Positions 1 to 6,207 of a stretch of 6,207 nucleotides of DNA are shown piece by piece. The stretch's first letter is position 1; every line of letters begins with the position of its first letter. A program made the translations under genes and the position numbers. This DNA comes from Acidimicrobiia bacterium. Lineage in GTDB: Bacteria; Actinomycetota; Acidimicrobiia; Spongiisociales; JAENVV01. The notes below the pieces were generated by a model. The model ran no database searches. It saw nothing but the letters and a program-made list of their open reading frames with translations, and was not told where the DNA came from. The stretch spans positions 1,040,557 through 1,046,763 of the forward strand of contig CP070681.1 in the NCBI GenBank assembly GCA_020352575.1. The letters are read 5' to 3'.

Positions 1-1
1 C

Positions 2-946
2 GCGTCGGCGGTCCTCGCCGAGTCGATGGGCCTGGCCTCCACCTCGGGCGGCTTCGATGTCACCGTCCTCGTCCACACCGACATGGCGTCCCCACACGTG
101 ATGCACGTCGGTTCGGAGGCGCAACTCGAGCGACTGAGCCCTGGGATCCTCTCGGGGGAGCTCATCACGGCTGTCGGCGTCACCGAGCCGGATGCCGGCT
201 CCGACGTGGCCGGGATGCGCACGACTGCGGTGAGGGACGGTGCCGGCTGGCGGATCAACGGCACGAAGATGTTCATCACGAACGCCGTGTACGGCGATGT
301 CGTGTTCCTCGCCGCCCGAACCGACGCGGAGAACCGGTACGGGATCTCGATGTTCATCGTCGAGAAGGACCGCGAGGGGTTCTCGGTTGCCCAGAAGCTC
401 GACAAGCACGGGTGGCGCTGCTCGGACACCGCGGAGCTCGTGCTCGACGACGTGTGGGTCCCCGATGAGAACCTGCTCGGAACCGAGCATCGTGGCTTCT
501 ACGAAATCATGAAGAATTTCCAGAACGAGCGCATGGTGATCTCCGCCGAGGCAGTCGGCGCTGCGCAGGCCGCAATCGACCTGACGCTCGAGCACACCCA
601 GACCCGGCGGGCGTTCGGCGGCGTCCTCTTCGACAAGCAGGCGATCCGCCAACGGCTCGCGATGGCGCAGGCAAAGGTCGACGCTTGCCGCGCAGCGGTG
701 TACCAGGGCGCATGGATGATGGAGTCCGGACTCGACGCCACCAAGTACATGTCGGGGGTCAAGGCGTTCGCCAACGAGACCGTGAACGAGGTCATGTACG
801 AGTGCACCCAGTTCCACGGCGGCATGGGCTTCATGACCGAGACCCCGGTCGTCCGCCTCTACAGGGATGCCCGGATCAACACGATCGGCGGCGGTGCCAC
901 CGAGGTGATGCTCGAAGAGGTCGCCAAGCGCAGCATCGTCGTCTGA
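2..946 (+). CDS. Acyl-CoA dehydrogenase, long-chain/isovaleryl type (5'-truncated by window edge)
   Basis: This FAD flavoprotein would introduce the alpha-beta double bond into an acyl-CoA, the first step of fatty-acid or branched-chain acyl-CoA beta-oxidation, in the cytosol. The reading frame is open from base 2, so the true start lies outside the window. About 314 residues are visible against roughly 380 for the family. Numbered from the internal Met at base 26, residues 51-60 (GVTEPDAGSD) match acyl-CoA dehydrogenase signature 1. RRAFGG is at 194-199, and QFHGGMGFMTE followed by YRDAR (262-283) matches signature 2. In medium-chain enzymes the catalytic Glu sits in the IYEGT motif, but here that position is Gly289 (INTIGGGATE). 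A Glu is present in NERM (Glu168, codon 527-529), where long-chain and isovaleryl-CoA dehydrogenases carry their base, so the enzyme is probably active. The chain-length preference cannot be read from the sequence. A 75-base gap separates it from the next gene. Confidence 0.95.
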   Translation, partial: ASAVLAESMGLASTSGGFDVTVLVHTDMASPHVMHVGSEAQLERLSPGILSGELITAVGVTEPDAGSDVAGMRTTAVRDGAGWRINGTKMFITNAVYGDVVFLAARTDAENRYGISMFIVEKDREGFSVAQKLDKHGWRCSDTAELVLDDVWVPDENLLGTEHRGFYEIMKNFQNERMVISAEAVGAAQAAIDLTLEHTQTRRAFGGVLFDKQAIRQRLAMAQAKVDACRAAVYQGAWMMESGLDATKYMSGVKAFANETVNEVMYECTQFHGGMGFMTETPVVRLYRDARINTIGGGATEVMLEEVAKRSIVV

Positions 947-1008
947 TCTCTCCCCCTTTGGTGATGACGGCGGCCCGACTCGTCACTACCGTCCCTGACG
1001 GGACATAC

Positions 1009-1014
1009 AGGAGG
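1009..1014 (+). promoter_or_regulatory. Strong ribosome binding site AGGAGG
   Basis: A perfect AGGAGG lies 7 bases before the ATG at 1022. This fixes the start of the membrane-protein gene and is the strongest Shine-Dalgarno sequence in the window. Confidence 0.85.
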
Positions 1015-1021
1015 CAGGGAC

Positions 1022-1804
1022 ATGCAGACTCCCGGAAAGCCGCTCACCGGCGTCATCCTCGGCGCCGTCGCCGGCATCTTCGTCGTGATCGTCATCCAGC
1101 AGGCCGGCGCGTGGCCTCTCGATCGGATGCTGACCTTCGGCGTCATGGGCGTCATGGCCGCCATCGGCTTCGTGCTCACCAAGGGCATGCGGGGCCCGAC
1201 CGTGGTGAAGATCATCTCGATCACGATCATCATCGTGTTCGTTGGCCTTGCCGGCGTTGGTGTCGCAGAAGCGGGTGAGAGCGGGTACATCGACGGAGGT
1301 TGCACGGCAAAGGCGGTCTCCGACATCGACTCGATCGAGAGTCCTGCCGAAACGTCGAAGTCCGACCCCTTCGACGTCGATCCCCAGGGCATGCTGTCGT
1401 GGACGGCGACGTCGCCGAACCCGATCCTCAACCACAGCTGGCAGATCGTGGTCGACGTGGCCGGATTCGGGTACGTGCCGGCTCGCGGCGGAGACCCCAA
1501 TGACGGTGAGTCGCAACTGGAGGTGGGCGAGCGGGACCTCTCGGAGGACGCCGAGGCGATCGAGGGCATCCTCGGTACCTCGAATATCGGCGGCATCTAC
1601 GAGGTGAGCGGGTACATCGATGGTGATGGCGGGCTCTGCACGGGACTCGGCTTCGTCCGGATCGGCGACGGCGGCTGGTTCGAGGGGCCGATCGCCCTCG
1701 GCGCGACGGCGATCTCGGTCGTGGTGGTCGTCATCATCGTGATGGTCGGCCGCGGCATCGCCCCGTTGCCGTCGGTGTCGCTCGGCAAGGATGACGTCGT
1801 CTAG
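1022..1804 (+). CDS. Hypothetical membrane protein, four predicted helices with an exported domain
   Basis: I do not recognise this 260-residue protein and assign it no function. Hydrophobic stretches at about residues 9-27, 36-53, 64-83 and 222-243 look like membrane helices. Positive charges (K6; K54, R57, K63; R244, K256) lie on one side, which predicts both ends in the cytosol and an exported domain of about 138 residues between helices 3 and 4 (84-221). That domain is acidic and begins and ends with related motifs: SGYIDGGCT at about 87-95 and SGYIDGDGGLCT at about 196-207. It holds the only two cysteines, Cys94 and Cys206, which could form a disulfide outside the membrane. The start is fixed by AGGAGG 7 bases upstream. 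It shares its direction with the flanking genes but is separated by gaps of 75 and 82 bases, so co-transcription is uncertain. It is probably a real gene, because the membrane pattern is coherent and the ribosome binding site is strong. Confidence 0.78.
   Translation: MQTPGKPLTGVILGAVAGIFVVIVIQQAGAWPLDRMLTFGVMGVMAAIGFVLTKGMRGPTVVKIISITIIIVFVGLAGVGVAEAGESGYIDGGCTAKAVSDIDSIESPAETSKSDPFDVDPQGMLSWTATSPNPILNHSWQIVVDVAGFGYVPARGGDPNDGESQLEVGERDLSEDAEAIEGILGTSNIGGIYEVSGYIDGDGGLCTGLGFVRIGDGGWFEGPIALGATAISVVVVVIIVMVGRGIAPLPSVSLGKDDVV
1279..1293 (+). repeat. Direct repeat copy 1 (GAGCGGGTACATCGA)
   Basis: This 15-base sequence is identical to the copy at 1606-1620. It encodes the first SGYID motif, just after the third membrane helix of the hypothetical membrane protein. 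The match is in the same reading frame. Confidence 0.8.
1606..1620 (+). repeat. Direct repeat copy 2 (GAGCGGGTACATCGA)
   Basis: This is the second identical 15-base copy, 327 bases (109 codons) downstream of the first and in frame. It encodes the second SGYID motif, shortly before Cys206 and the last membrane helix. It could reflect an internal duplication or a conserved structural motif. Confidence 0.8.
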
Positions 1805-1847
1805 GGCGGAATACAGCGCCTCCGAGGTGGGTTGCACGGGACGAGAG

Positions 1848-1869
1848 ATACCCTTGGGGGTATACCCCC
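1848..1869. promoter_or_regulatory. Putative CsoR/CstR-family operator upstream of thioredoxin gene
   Basis: The sequence reads ATACCC-TTGG-GGGTAT (1848-1863), an inverted repeat with 6-base arms. It overlaps a perfect 14-base palindrome, GGGGGTATACCCCC (1856-1869), giving three ATACCC-like half-sites in 22 bases. A GC tract flanked by ATA/TAT is the known operator form of CsoR-family repressors, which sense Cu(I) (CsoR), persulfides (CstR) or formaldehyde/metals (FrmR, RcnR). The element ends 17 bases before the thioredoxin start, where bound repressor would block transcription. A TAnnnT hexamer, TACCCT (1849-1854), lies inside it and could be the -10 box, but no convincing -35 box goes with it. 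No CsoR-like gene is in the window. The operator role is inferred from form and position. Confidence 0.5.
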
Positions 1870-1877
1870 TGTGACGT

Positions 1878-1881
1878 GAGG
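1878..1881 (+). promoter_or_regulatory. Ribosome binding site GAGG for thioredoxin
   Basis: GAGG lies 5 bases before the ATG at 1887. It is modest but well placed and supports this start. The encoded protein then begins as mycobacterial TrxB1-type thioredoxins do, a few residues ahead of the first strand. Confidence 0.6.
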
Positions 1882-1886
1882 ACGCC

Positions 1887-2267
1887 ATGGCCACCGTTGA
1901 ACTGACACTCGACAACTTCGAATCCACGATCGCCGAGAACGAGACGGTCATCGTCGACTTCTGGGCCGACTGGTGTGGACCCTGCAAGATGTTCGCTCCC
2001 ACGTTCGAGCAGGCGTCCGAGGACCATCCCGACATCGTGTTCGGCAAGGTGGACACCGAGGCCCAGCAGGCGCTCGCCGGGAGCTTTGGGATCATGTCGA
2101 TCCCCACGCTCATGGTGTTCCGTGACAACGTCATCCTGTTCAACCAGGCCGGCGCCCTCCCCGGGCCGGTCTTCAACGACCTCATTGGCCAGGTGAAGGA
2201 CCTCGACATGGACGACGTCCGGCGCCAGATCGCCGAGCAGGAGGCCAACGGCCACTCCCACGAGTAG
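1887..2267 (+). CDS. trxA: Thioredoxin (mycobacterial TrxB1-like)
   Basis: This 126-residue cytosolic thiol-disulfide oxidoreductase would reduce protein disulfides and be recycled by thioredoxin reductase, which is not in the window. The classic active site WCGPCK is at residues 29-34 (Cys30 and Cys33), preceded by VDFWADW. The cis-proline is Pro73 in SIPTL. The segment FAPTFEQASEDHPDIVFGKVDTEA and the later LFNQAGALP closely resemble Mycobacterium tuberculosis TrxB1 (Rv1471) as I remember it. Thioredoxins are usually 105-110 residues. This one carries an extra acidic C-terminal tail of about 16 residues ending GHSHE, with no cysteine. It stands alone, has its own upstream region with a CsoR/CstR-like operator, and is followed after 18 bases by a strong hairpin, so it is probably transcribed by itself and induced by copper or reactive sulfur stress. 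The symbol is generic; the mycobacterial counterpart is called trxB1. Confidence 0.95.
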   Translation: MATVELTLDNFESTIAENETVIVDFWADWCGPCKMFAPTFEQASEDHPDIVFGKVDTEAQQALAGSFGIMSIPTLMVFRDNVILFNQAGALPGPVFNDLIGQVKDLDMDDVRRQIAEQEANGHSHE

Positions 2268-2285
2268 CCATCCCCGCTCCTCCAC

Positions 2286-2315
2286 GATGTCCCCCGGGGT
2301 TGCCCGGGGGACATC
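2286..2315. terminator. Bidirectional hairpin terminator between convergent genes
   Basis: The arms GATGTCCCCCGGG (2286-2298) and CCCGGGGGACATC (2303-2315) are perfect 13-bp complements around a GTTG loop. The hairpin sits 18 bases after the thioredoxin stop and 5 bases past the putA stop, in the 53-base gap between the converging genes. There is no T-run on either side, which is common for hairpin terminators in high-GC actinobacteria. Termination in both directions is inferred from position and symmetry. Confidence 0.82.
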
Positions 2316-2320
2316 CGCGT

Positions 2321-5300
2321 TCAGGGCAGCAGGGCGTCCTCCCCGAGGCCCACGAGGTTGCCGTAGCGGTGGGTACGGATCGACATGGCCTGCTCCCGGA
2401 GGTACCAACGCAACTCGAGTCGGCCCTGGGCGATCACCGGATCGGTGAAGATGCGGGCGTGGACGTCGCGGGCGCGCTCCCACAGGACGTCCGGAGGGGT
2501 CCCGATGGCGCGGACCCGGTCGTCGAGGCTGAGTCGGTCGGCAAAGGCGCCGTCCTCCTCGACGACGACGTGGATCGGGAGCCCGTGCCACTCCCACTCG
2601 ACGCCGGGCTCGAGGGAGACTCCGAGCGGGACGCCGACGGTTCGTGCGGCGAGCACTGCGAGGAGGGCGTCCTCTGGGTTGCCGTCGGCGTGTAGCCGGA
2701 TGAGGACCCTGGGCGCCGGGCGGTAGCGGAACCCGTTCACCTCACCCACGACCATCGAGGGGTCATGGACCTGTGAGAAGTGCAGGTGCCAGGCGCGGGC
2801 GTAGGAGCCTGCCGCAGCAAGGACGCGTGCGGACGGCCGGGCGATCCCATCGAGGATGCGATGTGCCGCGGGAGCGGGCTCACTGACGGACAAGGGGAGT
2901 CGGTCCTCCTCCCACACCGCGAACGTGGATACGTAGTTCGGCCCGCCGGCCTTCGCGCCCGCGCCGTAGCTCGATCGCTTCCAGCCGCCGAACGGTTGGC
3001 GTCGGACGATGGCACCGGTGATGTGCCGATTCACGTAGCCGTTCCCCGCCTCGATCGTGTCGCACCAGCGCCGGATCTCCCGCTCGTCCAATGAGTGGAT
3101 CCCGGCCGTGAGGGCGTAATCGGTCCCGTTCATCCACTCGATGGCGGAGCCGAGGTCGGGAGCGCGCATCAGGCCGAGCACCGGTCCGAAGCACTCGGTC
3201 CGATGGAAGAACGATCCCGGGCGTACGCCCATTCGTACGCCGGGGGACCACAGGGTGCCACCGAGGTGCTGGGGCTCGACGAGCCATTCCTCCCCTGCCT
3301 CCAGATGGGTGAGTGCCTGATCGAGTGCCTCGCCCGGCGCACGGATCACGGGGATGACCTTGGACGTGGGATCCCACGCAGCCCCGACGTGCAGTGACCG
3401 AACCGCATCGGCGAGCTGGCGGAGGAAGGCCTCGTCGTCGTACACCTCTGCTTCGAGGATCCCGAGGCTTGCAGCCGAGCACTTCTGTCCACTGTGCCCG
3501 AACGCCGACTTGACGAGGTCCTTGATGGCCTGGTCGCGATCCGACATTGCGGTGACGATGAGCGCGTTCTTGCCCGAGGTCTCGGCCGAGAGCCGGAGGT
3601 CGGGCCGCCACCCGAGGAACAGCTGCCCCGTCTCCCAGGCCCCCGTGAGGATCACGGATCCGATCCGCTCGTCGGTGATGAGTCGTTGGCCCACCTCGTC
3701 GTCGGAGGTGGGGACGAACTGGAGCACGTCGGTGGGCACTCCCGCGTCGTGGAGGGCCTCCACGACGGCGGCCGCGCTGAGCACGGTCTCCGGTGCCGGC
3801 TTGCACAGCACCGCGTTGCCGGCGGCGAGGGCGGCGAGGATGCCCCCTGCTGGGATCGCCAACGGGAAGTTCCATGGCGGGGCGACGGTCACGACCCCGA
3901 GCGGGACCGGGATACTGCCGTCGGCTTCGAGTCCCGTGGCGTTGCGGGCGTAGTACCGGGCGAAGTCGACGGCCTCGGACACCTCGACGTCGGCCTCGGC
4001 GATGGTCTTCGCGGCGTCGCGGACCATGGCTCCGATGAGGTCACCGCGTCGGCGCTCCAGTTCTTCGGCGCACTGCTCCAGGATGCGGGCTCGTTCGGCC
4101 TCTGGGGTCGCCGACCATCGGTCGGCCGCCGTTGCGGCCGATGCGATCGCAGCTTCGACCTGGGCCGCGTCGGCCTGCTCCCACTCGTACGCAACCCTGC
4201 TCGGGTCGGAGGGATCTGCCGTGGCAACGACCCTGCCTGACGAGACGGGTTCGCCGTCGATCACCGGCAGGACCCGCTCGAGCGCCTTGGCCCTCCACGT
4301 CTCCAGGATGTCGTTCGCCCAGGCCTGGTTCGCAGGCAGCGAGAAGTCGGTGTCGGGCGAGTTGGCGAAGGGCGCAGTCGGGTCGAAGGCCACTTCGTCG
4401 GAGGCCCGATCCTGCCTGCGACGTGCACCCTCGGAGGCAGAGAGGAGTGACGACGCGAGGAAGCGATCCGCCTGACTGGCAAAGGCGGCATCGCCGGGCA
4501 CCATGCCAAACAGGTCGTGGAGGAAGTTCTCCTCCTCGGTGTTCTCGTCGAGCCGCCGGATGAGGTAGGCGATCGCAGACCGGAAGTCCTTCTCCTCGAC
4601 GATCGGTGCGTAGAGGAGCATGCTCCCTGCCACGTCCTGCACCGCCTTCGCCTGGTGGTTCGCCATGCCCTCGAGCATCTCGATGTCGACGAACTCCTCC
4701 GTGCCGTGGTGGGAACGGAGCAGGAGCGCGTGGCTCACGTCGAAGAGGTTGTGCGATCCGATGCCGAGGTGGACCACGGACGCATGCTCGGGCCGGGCGC
4801 CGAACCGCACCATCGCCGTGAAGTTGGCGTCCACTTCGGCCTTCGAGCCATAGGGGGCCTGTTCCCAGCCGAACCAGGACGCGTCCACCTGCTCCATGGC
4901 GAGGTTGGCGCCCTTCACGATGCGCAACTTGATCGGTGCGCCGCCGGCGTCGACCCGCGCTCGCGCCCACTCGGTGAGCTCCCGCTGGAGTGGGCCGGCG
5001 TCGGGCAGGTAGGCCTGGAGCACGATGCCTGCGGGGAGTGTCCTGAACTCCTCCTCGCCGAGCGTCTCCGTGAACGCCTCGAACGTGAGGTGGAGATCGC
5101 CGTAGGCCTCCATGTCCAGGTTGACGAACTTGGGCGGGTCGACCGAGGCGGCTGCCCGGTAGAGCGAGCGAAGGCGATCCTTCAGGACCTGCTTCGTGGC
5201 GTTGGCGGCCACGTGGTCGATCTGGGAGTAGATCGAGGAGATCTTCACGGACACGTAGTCGATGTCCTCGCGCCGGAGGAGGTCCAGGTACTTGGTGAGC

Positions 5301-5815
5301 CGTTTGGCGGCCTCCTCCTCGCCGAGGATGGCCTCGCCGAGGTAGTTGATGTTCATGCGAACGCCGTCCTCCCGACGTCGCGCGAGGTGGTCGGCGAGCT
5401 GTCGCTCCTCGGACGGGAGGATCATCGCGGCGGTCTCGGCGCGCACCCGCGCCACGACGGCGGGTACCACGACCTTGGGTAGGAAACGGCCCGCGATCGC
5501 CCCCGTGCCCATCGCCACCCGCTCCCACCCGGCGAAGTAGTGCGGCACGCCCTCGGTGCCGATGAGGTGGTCGAGTTGGTCGGCGACCCGCGCCGCGTCG
5601 TTGGAGCGGAAGACCTGGTCGAACAACTCGACGGTGACCCGCTTGCCGTCGGGGTCGCGCATCATGGCCGCCATCCGCTCGGCGTTGTGCCGGTCGTCGT
5701 GGGTGCGTTGGTCGAGTGCCTCGGCGAGGAGGAGCGCCGCGAGGTCCACCGCTCGCCCGGGGAGCTCCTCCTCGGGGGTGTCCGGAGCGGAGGAGAGGAG
5801 CTCGTCGATGTGCAT
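2321..5815 (-). CDS. putA: Bifunctional proline dehydrogenase / L-glutamate gamma-semialdehyde dehydrogenase PutA
   Basis: This 1164-residue enzyme oxidises proline to pyrroline-5-carboxylate with FAD, then oxidises the hydrolysed semialdehyde to glutamate with NAD+, usually passing the intermediate internally. It is probably peripheral to the cytoplasmic membrane. The proline dehydrogenase barrel spans about residues 85-455: SVKISS (Lys191), NLDMEAYGD (Asp234), LQAYLPDA, RIVKGAN (298-304), LYAP (Tyr402) and YLIRRLDEN, whose Arg420/Arg421 bind the substrate carboxylate in E. coli PutA. The aldehyde dehydrogenase domain spans about 500-975: PPWNF (Asn649), CKPAPET (Lys672), SAETSGKN (Glu745), GQKCSA (catalytic Cys779), ECFGPV (874-879) and PFGGWKRSS (941-949). 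A further 190 residues form a C-terminal domain. There is no N-terminal ribbon-helix-helix, so unlike E. coli PutA it should not repress its own gene; this is the type B layout. The E. coli barrel Tyr437 position is Asn304 here. The ATG lies 10 bases after the P450 stop without a clear ribosome binding site, suggesting translational coupling. Confidence 0.97.
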   Translation of the reverse strand: MHIDELLSSAPDTPEEELPGRAVDLAALLLAEALDQRTHDDRHNAERMAAMMRDPDGKRVTVELFDQVFRSNDAARVADQLDHLIGTEGVPHYFAGWERVAMGTGAIAGRFLPKVVVPAVVARVRAETAAMILPSEERQLADHLARRREDGVRMNINYLGEAILGEEEAAKRLTKYLDLLRREDIDYVSVKISSIYSQIDHVAANATKQVLKDRLRSLYRAAASVDPPKFVNLDMEAYGDLHLTFEAFTETLGEEEFRTLPAGIVLQAYLPDAGPLQRELTEWARARVDAGGAPIKLRIVKGANLAMEQVDASWFGWEQAPYGSKAEVDANFTAMVRFGARPEHASVVHLGIGSHNLFDVSHALLLRSHHGTEEFVDIEMLEGMANHQAKAVQDVAGSMLLYAPIVEEKDFRSAIAYLIRRLDENTEEENFLHDLFGMVPGDAAFASQADRFLASSLLSASEGARRRQDRASDEVAFDPTAPFANSPDTDFSLPANQAWANDILETWRAKALERVLPVIDGEPVSSGRVVATADPSDPSRVAYEWEQADAAQVEAAIASAATAADRWSATPEAERARILEQCAEELERRRGDLIGAMVRDAAKTIAEADVEVSEAVDFARYYARNATGLEADGSIPVPLGVVTVAPPWNFPLAIPAGGILAALAAGNAVLCKPAPETVLSAAAVVEALHDAGVPTDVLQFVPTSDDEVGQRLITDERIGSVILTGAWETGQLFLGWRPDLRLSAETSGKNALIVTAMSDRDQAIKDLVKSAFGHSGQKCSAASLGILEAEVYDDEAFLRQLADAVRSLHVGAAWDPTSKVIPVIRAPGEALDQALTHLEAGEEWLVEPQHLGGTLWSPGVRMGVRPGSFFHRTECFGPVLGLMRAPDLGSAIEWMNGTDYALTAGIHSLDEREIRRWCDTIEAGNGYVNRHITGAIVRRQPFGGWKRSSYGAGAKAGGPNYVSTFAVWEEDRLPLSVSEPAPAAHRILDGIARPSARVLAAAGSYARAWHLHFSQVHDPSMVVGEVNGFRYRPAPRVLIRLHADGNPEDALLAVLAARTVGVPLGVSLEPGVEWEWHGLPIHVVVEEDGAFADRLSLDDRVRAIGTPPDVLWERARDVHARIFTDPVIAQGRLELRWYLREQAMSIRTHRYGNLVGLGEDALLP

Positions 5816-5825
5816 GACCGCGAAT

Positions 5826-6206
5826 CTACGCGGCAGTGACCTCGAGTCTCTGGGGGCCGCGGAGGAAGAACCCCTTCGGCCAGTCGAGGTCGGACTCGTC
5901 CATCGCCAGGGCGAGCCCGCCGGTGCGCTCGAACAGGACGTCGAACGCGGCGATGGCCTCCATGCGGGCGAGCGGCGCGCCGAGGCAGGAATGGATCCCG
6001 AACCCGAAGGCCATGTGGGGATTGCGTTGACGCCCGACGTCGAAGGTCTCGGGGTCCTCGAACTTCCGGGGGTCTCGGTTGGCCCCGAAGAGGATGGGGA
6101 TCACCGGAGCGCCTCGGCTGATCGTGGTCCCACCGATCTCCACGTCCTCGAACGCGATGCGCAGGGTCGTGGACTCGACGGGGCCGTGCCACCGCAGCAT
6201 CTCCTC
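5826..6206 (-). CDS. Cytochrome P450, heme-binding C-terminal part (5'-truncated by window edge)
   Basis: This is a heme-thiolate monooxygenase needing ferredoxin-type electron donors, which are not in the window. Only about 127 of a usual 400 or so residues are visible, and the start lies beyond base 6207. The visible part begins with EEMLR, which supplies the ExxR motif of helix K. It continues with the ANRDPRKFEDPETFDVGR segment typical of soluble bacterial P450s, and then the heme loop AFGFGIHSCLGAPLAR. There the heme-ligand cysteine (codon 5985-5987) fits FxxGxxxCxG exactly. The C-terminus is normal for the family and nothing suggests decay. The substrate cannot be told from this part. 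It is transcribed in the same direction as putA and stops 10 bases before it, so the two probably share an operon and a promoter lying outside the window. Confidence 0.94.
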   Translation of the reverse strand, partial: EEMLRWHGPVESTTLRIAFEDVEIGGTTISRGAPVIPILFGANRDPRKFEDPETFDVGRQRNPHMAFGFGIHSCLGAPLARMEAIAAFDVLFERTGGLALAMDESDLDWPKGFFLRGPQRLEVTAA

Positions 6207-6207
6207 C

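Noticed and set aside
991..1004. A small inverted repeat, GTCCC-TGAC-GGGAC, before the membrane-protein gene
   Set aside because: It has only 5 base pairs, no T-run, and competes with an overlapping CCGTC/GACGG pairing (989-1001). It is too weak to call a terminator or operator.
1832..1837. TTGCAC as a -35 box for the thioredoxin promoter
   Set aside because: The spacing to TACCCT (11 bases) is too short and to TATACC (23 bases) too long for a standard promoter, so no promoter is called.
986..2314. A 442-codon open frame on the minus strand, opposite the membrane protein and thioredoxin genes
   Set aside because: Its translation is low-complexity, rich in Arg, Asp and His, and shows no domain. 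The plus strand here encodes a clear thioredoxin and a coherent membrane protein. Long antisense open frames are expected in high-GC DNA.
4517..5482. A 321-codon plus-strand frame opposite putA
   Set aside because: It is an antisense shadow of the proline dehydrogenase domain, rich in Val, Glu and Gly, with no ribosome binding site or domain.
4041..5528. A 495-codon open frame on the minus strand in another frame inside putA
   Set aside because: Its composition is Gly/Arg/Pro-rich with no recognisable motifs, and it overlaps the conserved PutA frame completely.
2321..5815. PutA as a novel fusion because of its length and C-terminal extension
   Set aside because: Long PutAs with a C-terminal domain and no ribbon-helix-helix are a known class (type B), and 1164 residues is within their usual range.

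Overview
The window looks like ordinary chromosome from a high-GC actinobacterium. Evidence is the strongly G/C-biased third codon positions, a thioredoxin very similar to the mycobacterial TrxB1 type, and a long PutA of the kind common in Actinobacteria. An acidimicrobial lineage is possible, but the sequence alone does not prove it. Five protein-coding genes are visible, two of them cut by the window edges. No RNA gene, mobile element or CRISPR array was seen.

The left part (1-2267) is transcribed rightwards. It starts with the C-terminal four-fifths of an acyl-CoA dehydrogenase of the long-chain/isovaleryl type (2-946). Next comes an unrecognised four-helix membrane protein with an exported domain bounded by two copies of an SGYIDG...CT motif (1022-1804). 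A small thioredoxin (1887-2267) follows. Its 82-base upstream gap holds a GC-rich inverted repeat, ATACCC-N4-GGGTAT, that overlaps the perfect palindrome GGGGGTATACCCCC. This closely resembles operators of the CsoR/CstR family of copper- and persulfide-sensing repressors.

The right part (2321-6207) is transcribed leftwards. A cytochrome P450 fragment (heme-binding half only, 5826-6206) is followed after 10 bases by a bifunctional proline dehydrogenase / glutamate-semialdehyde dehydrogenase, PutA (2321-5815). PutA has a C-terminal extension and lacks the DNA-binding ribbon-helix-helix domain. The two converging units meet at a perfect 13-bp hairpin (2286-2315) that probably terminates transcription from both sides.

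Functionally the window combines fatty or branched-chain acyl-CoA oxidation, proline catabolism to glutamate, an unassigned P450 oxidation and thiol redox chemistry. Only P450-putA looks like a true operon. The most notable signal is the CsoR/CstR-like operator in front of the lone thioredoxin. I found no wholly new multi-gene system.
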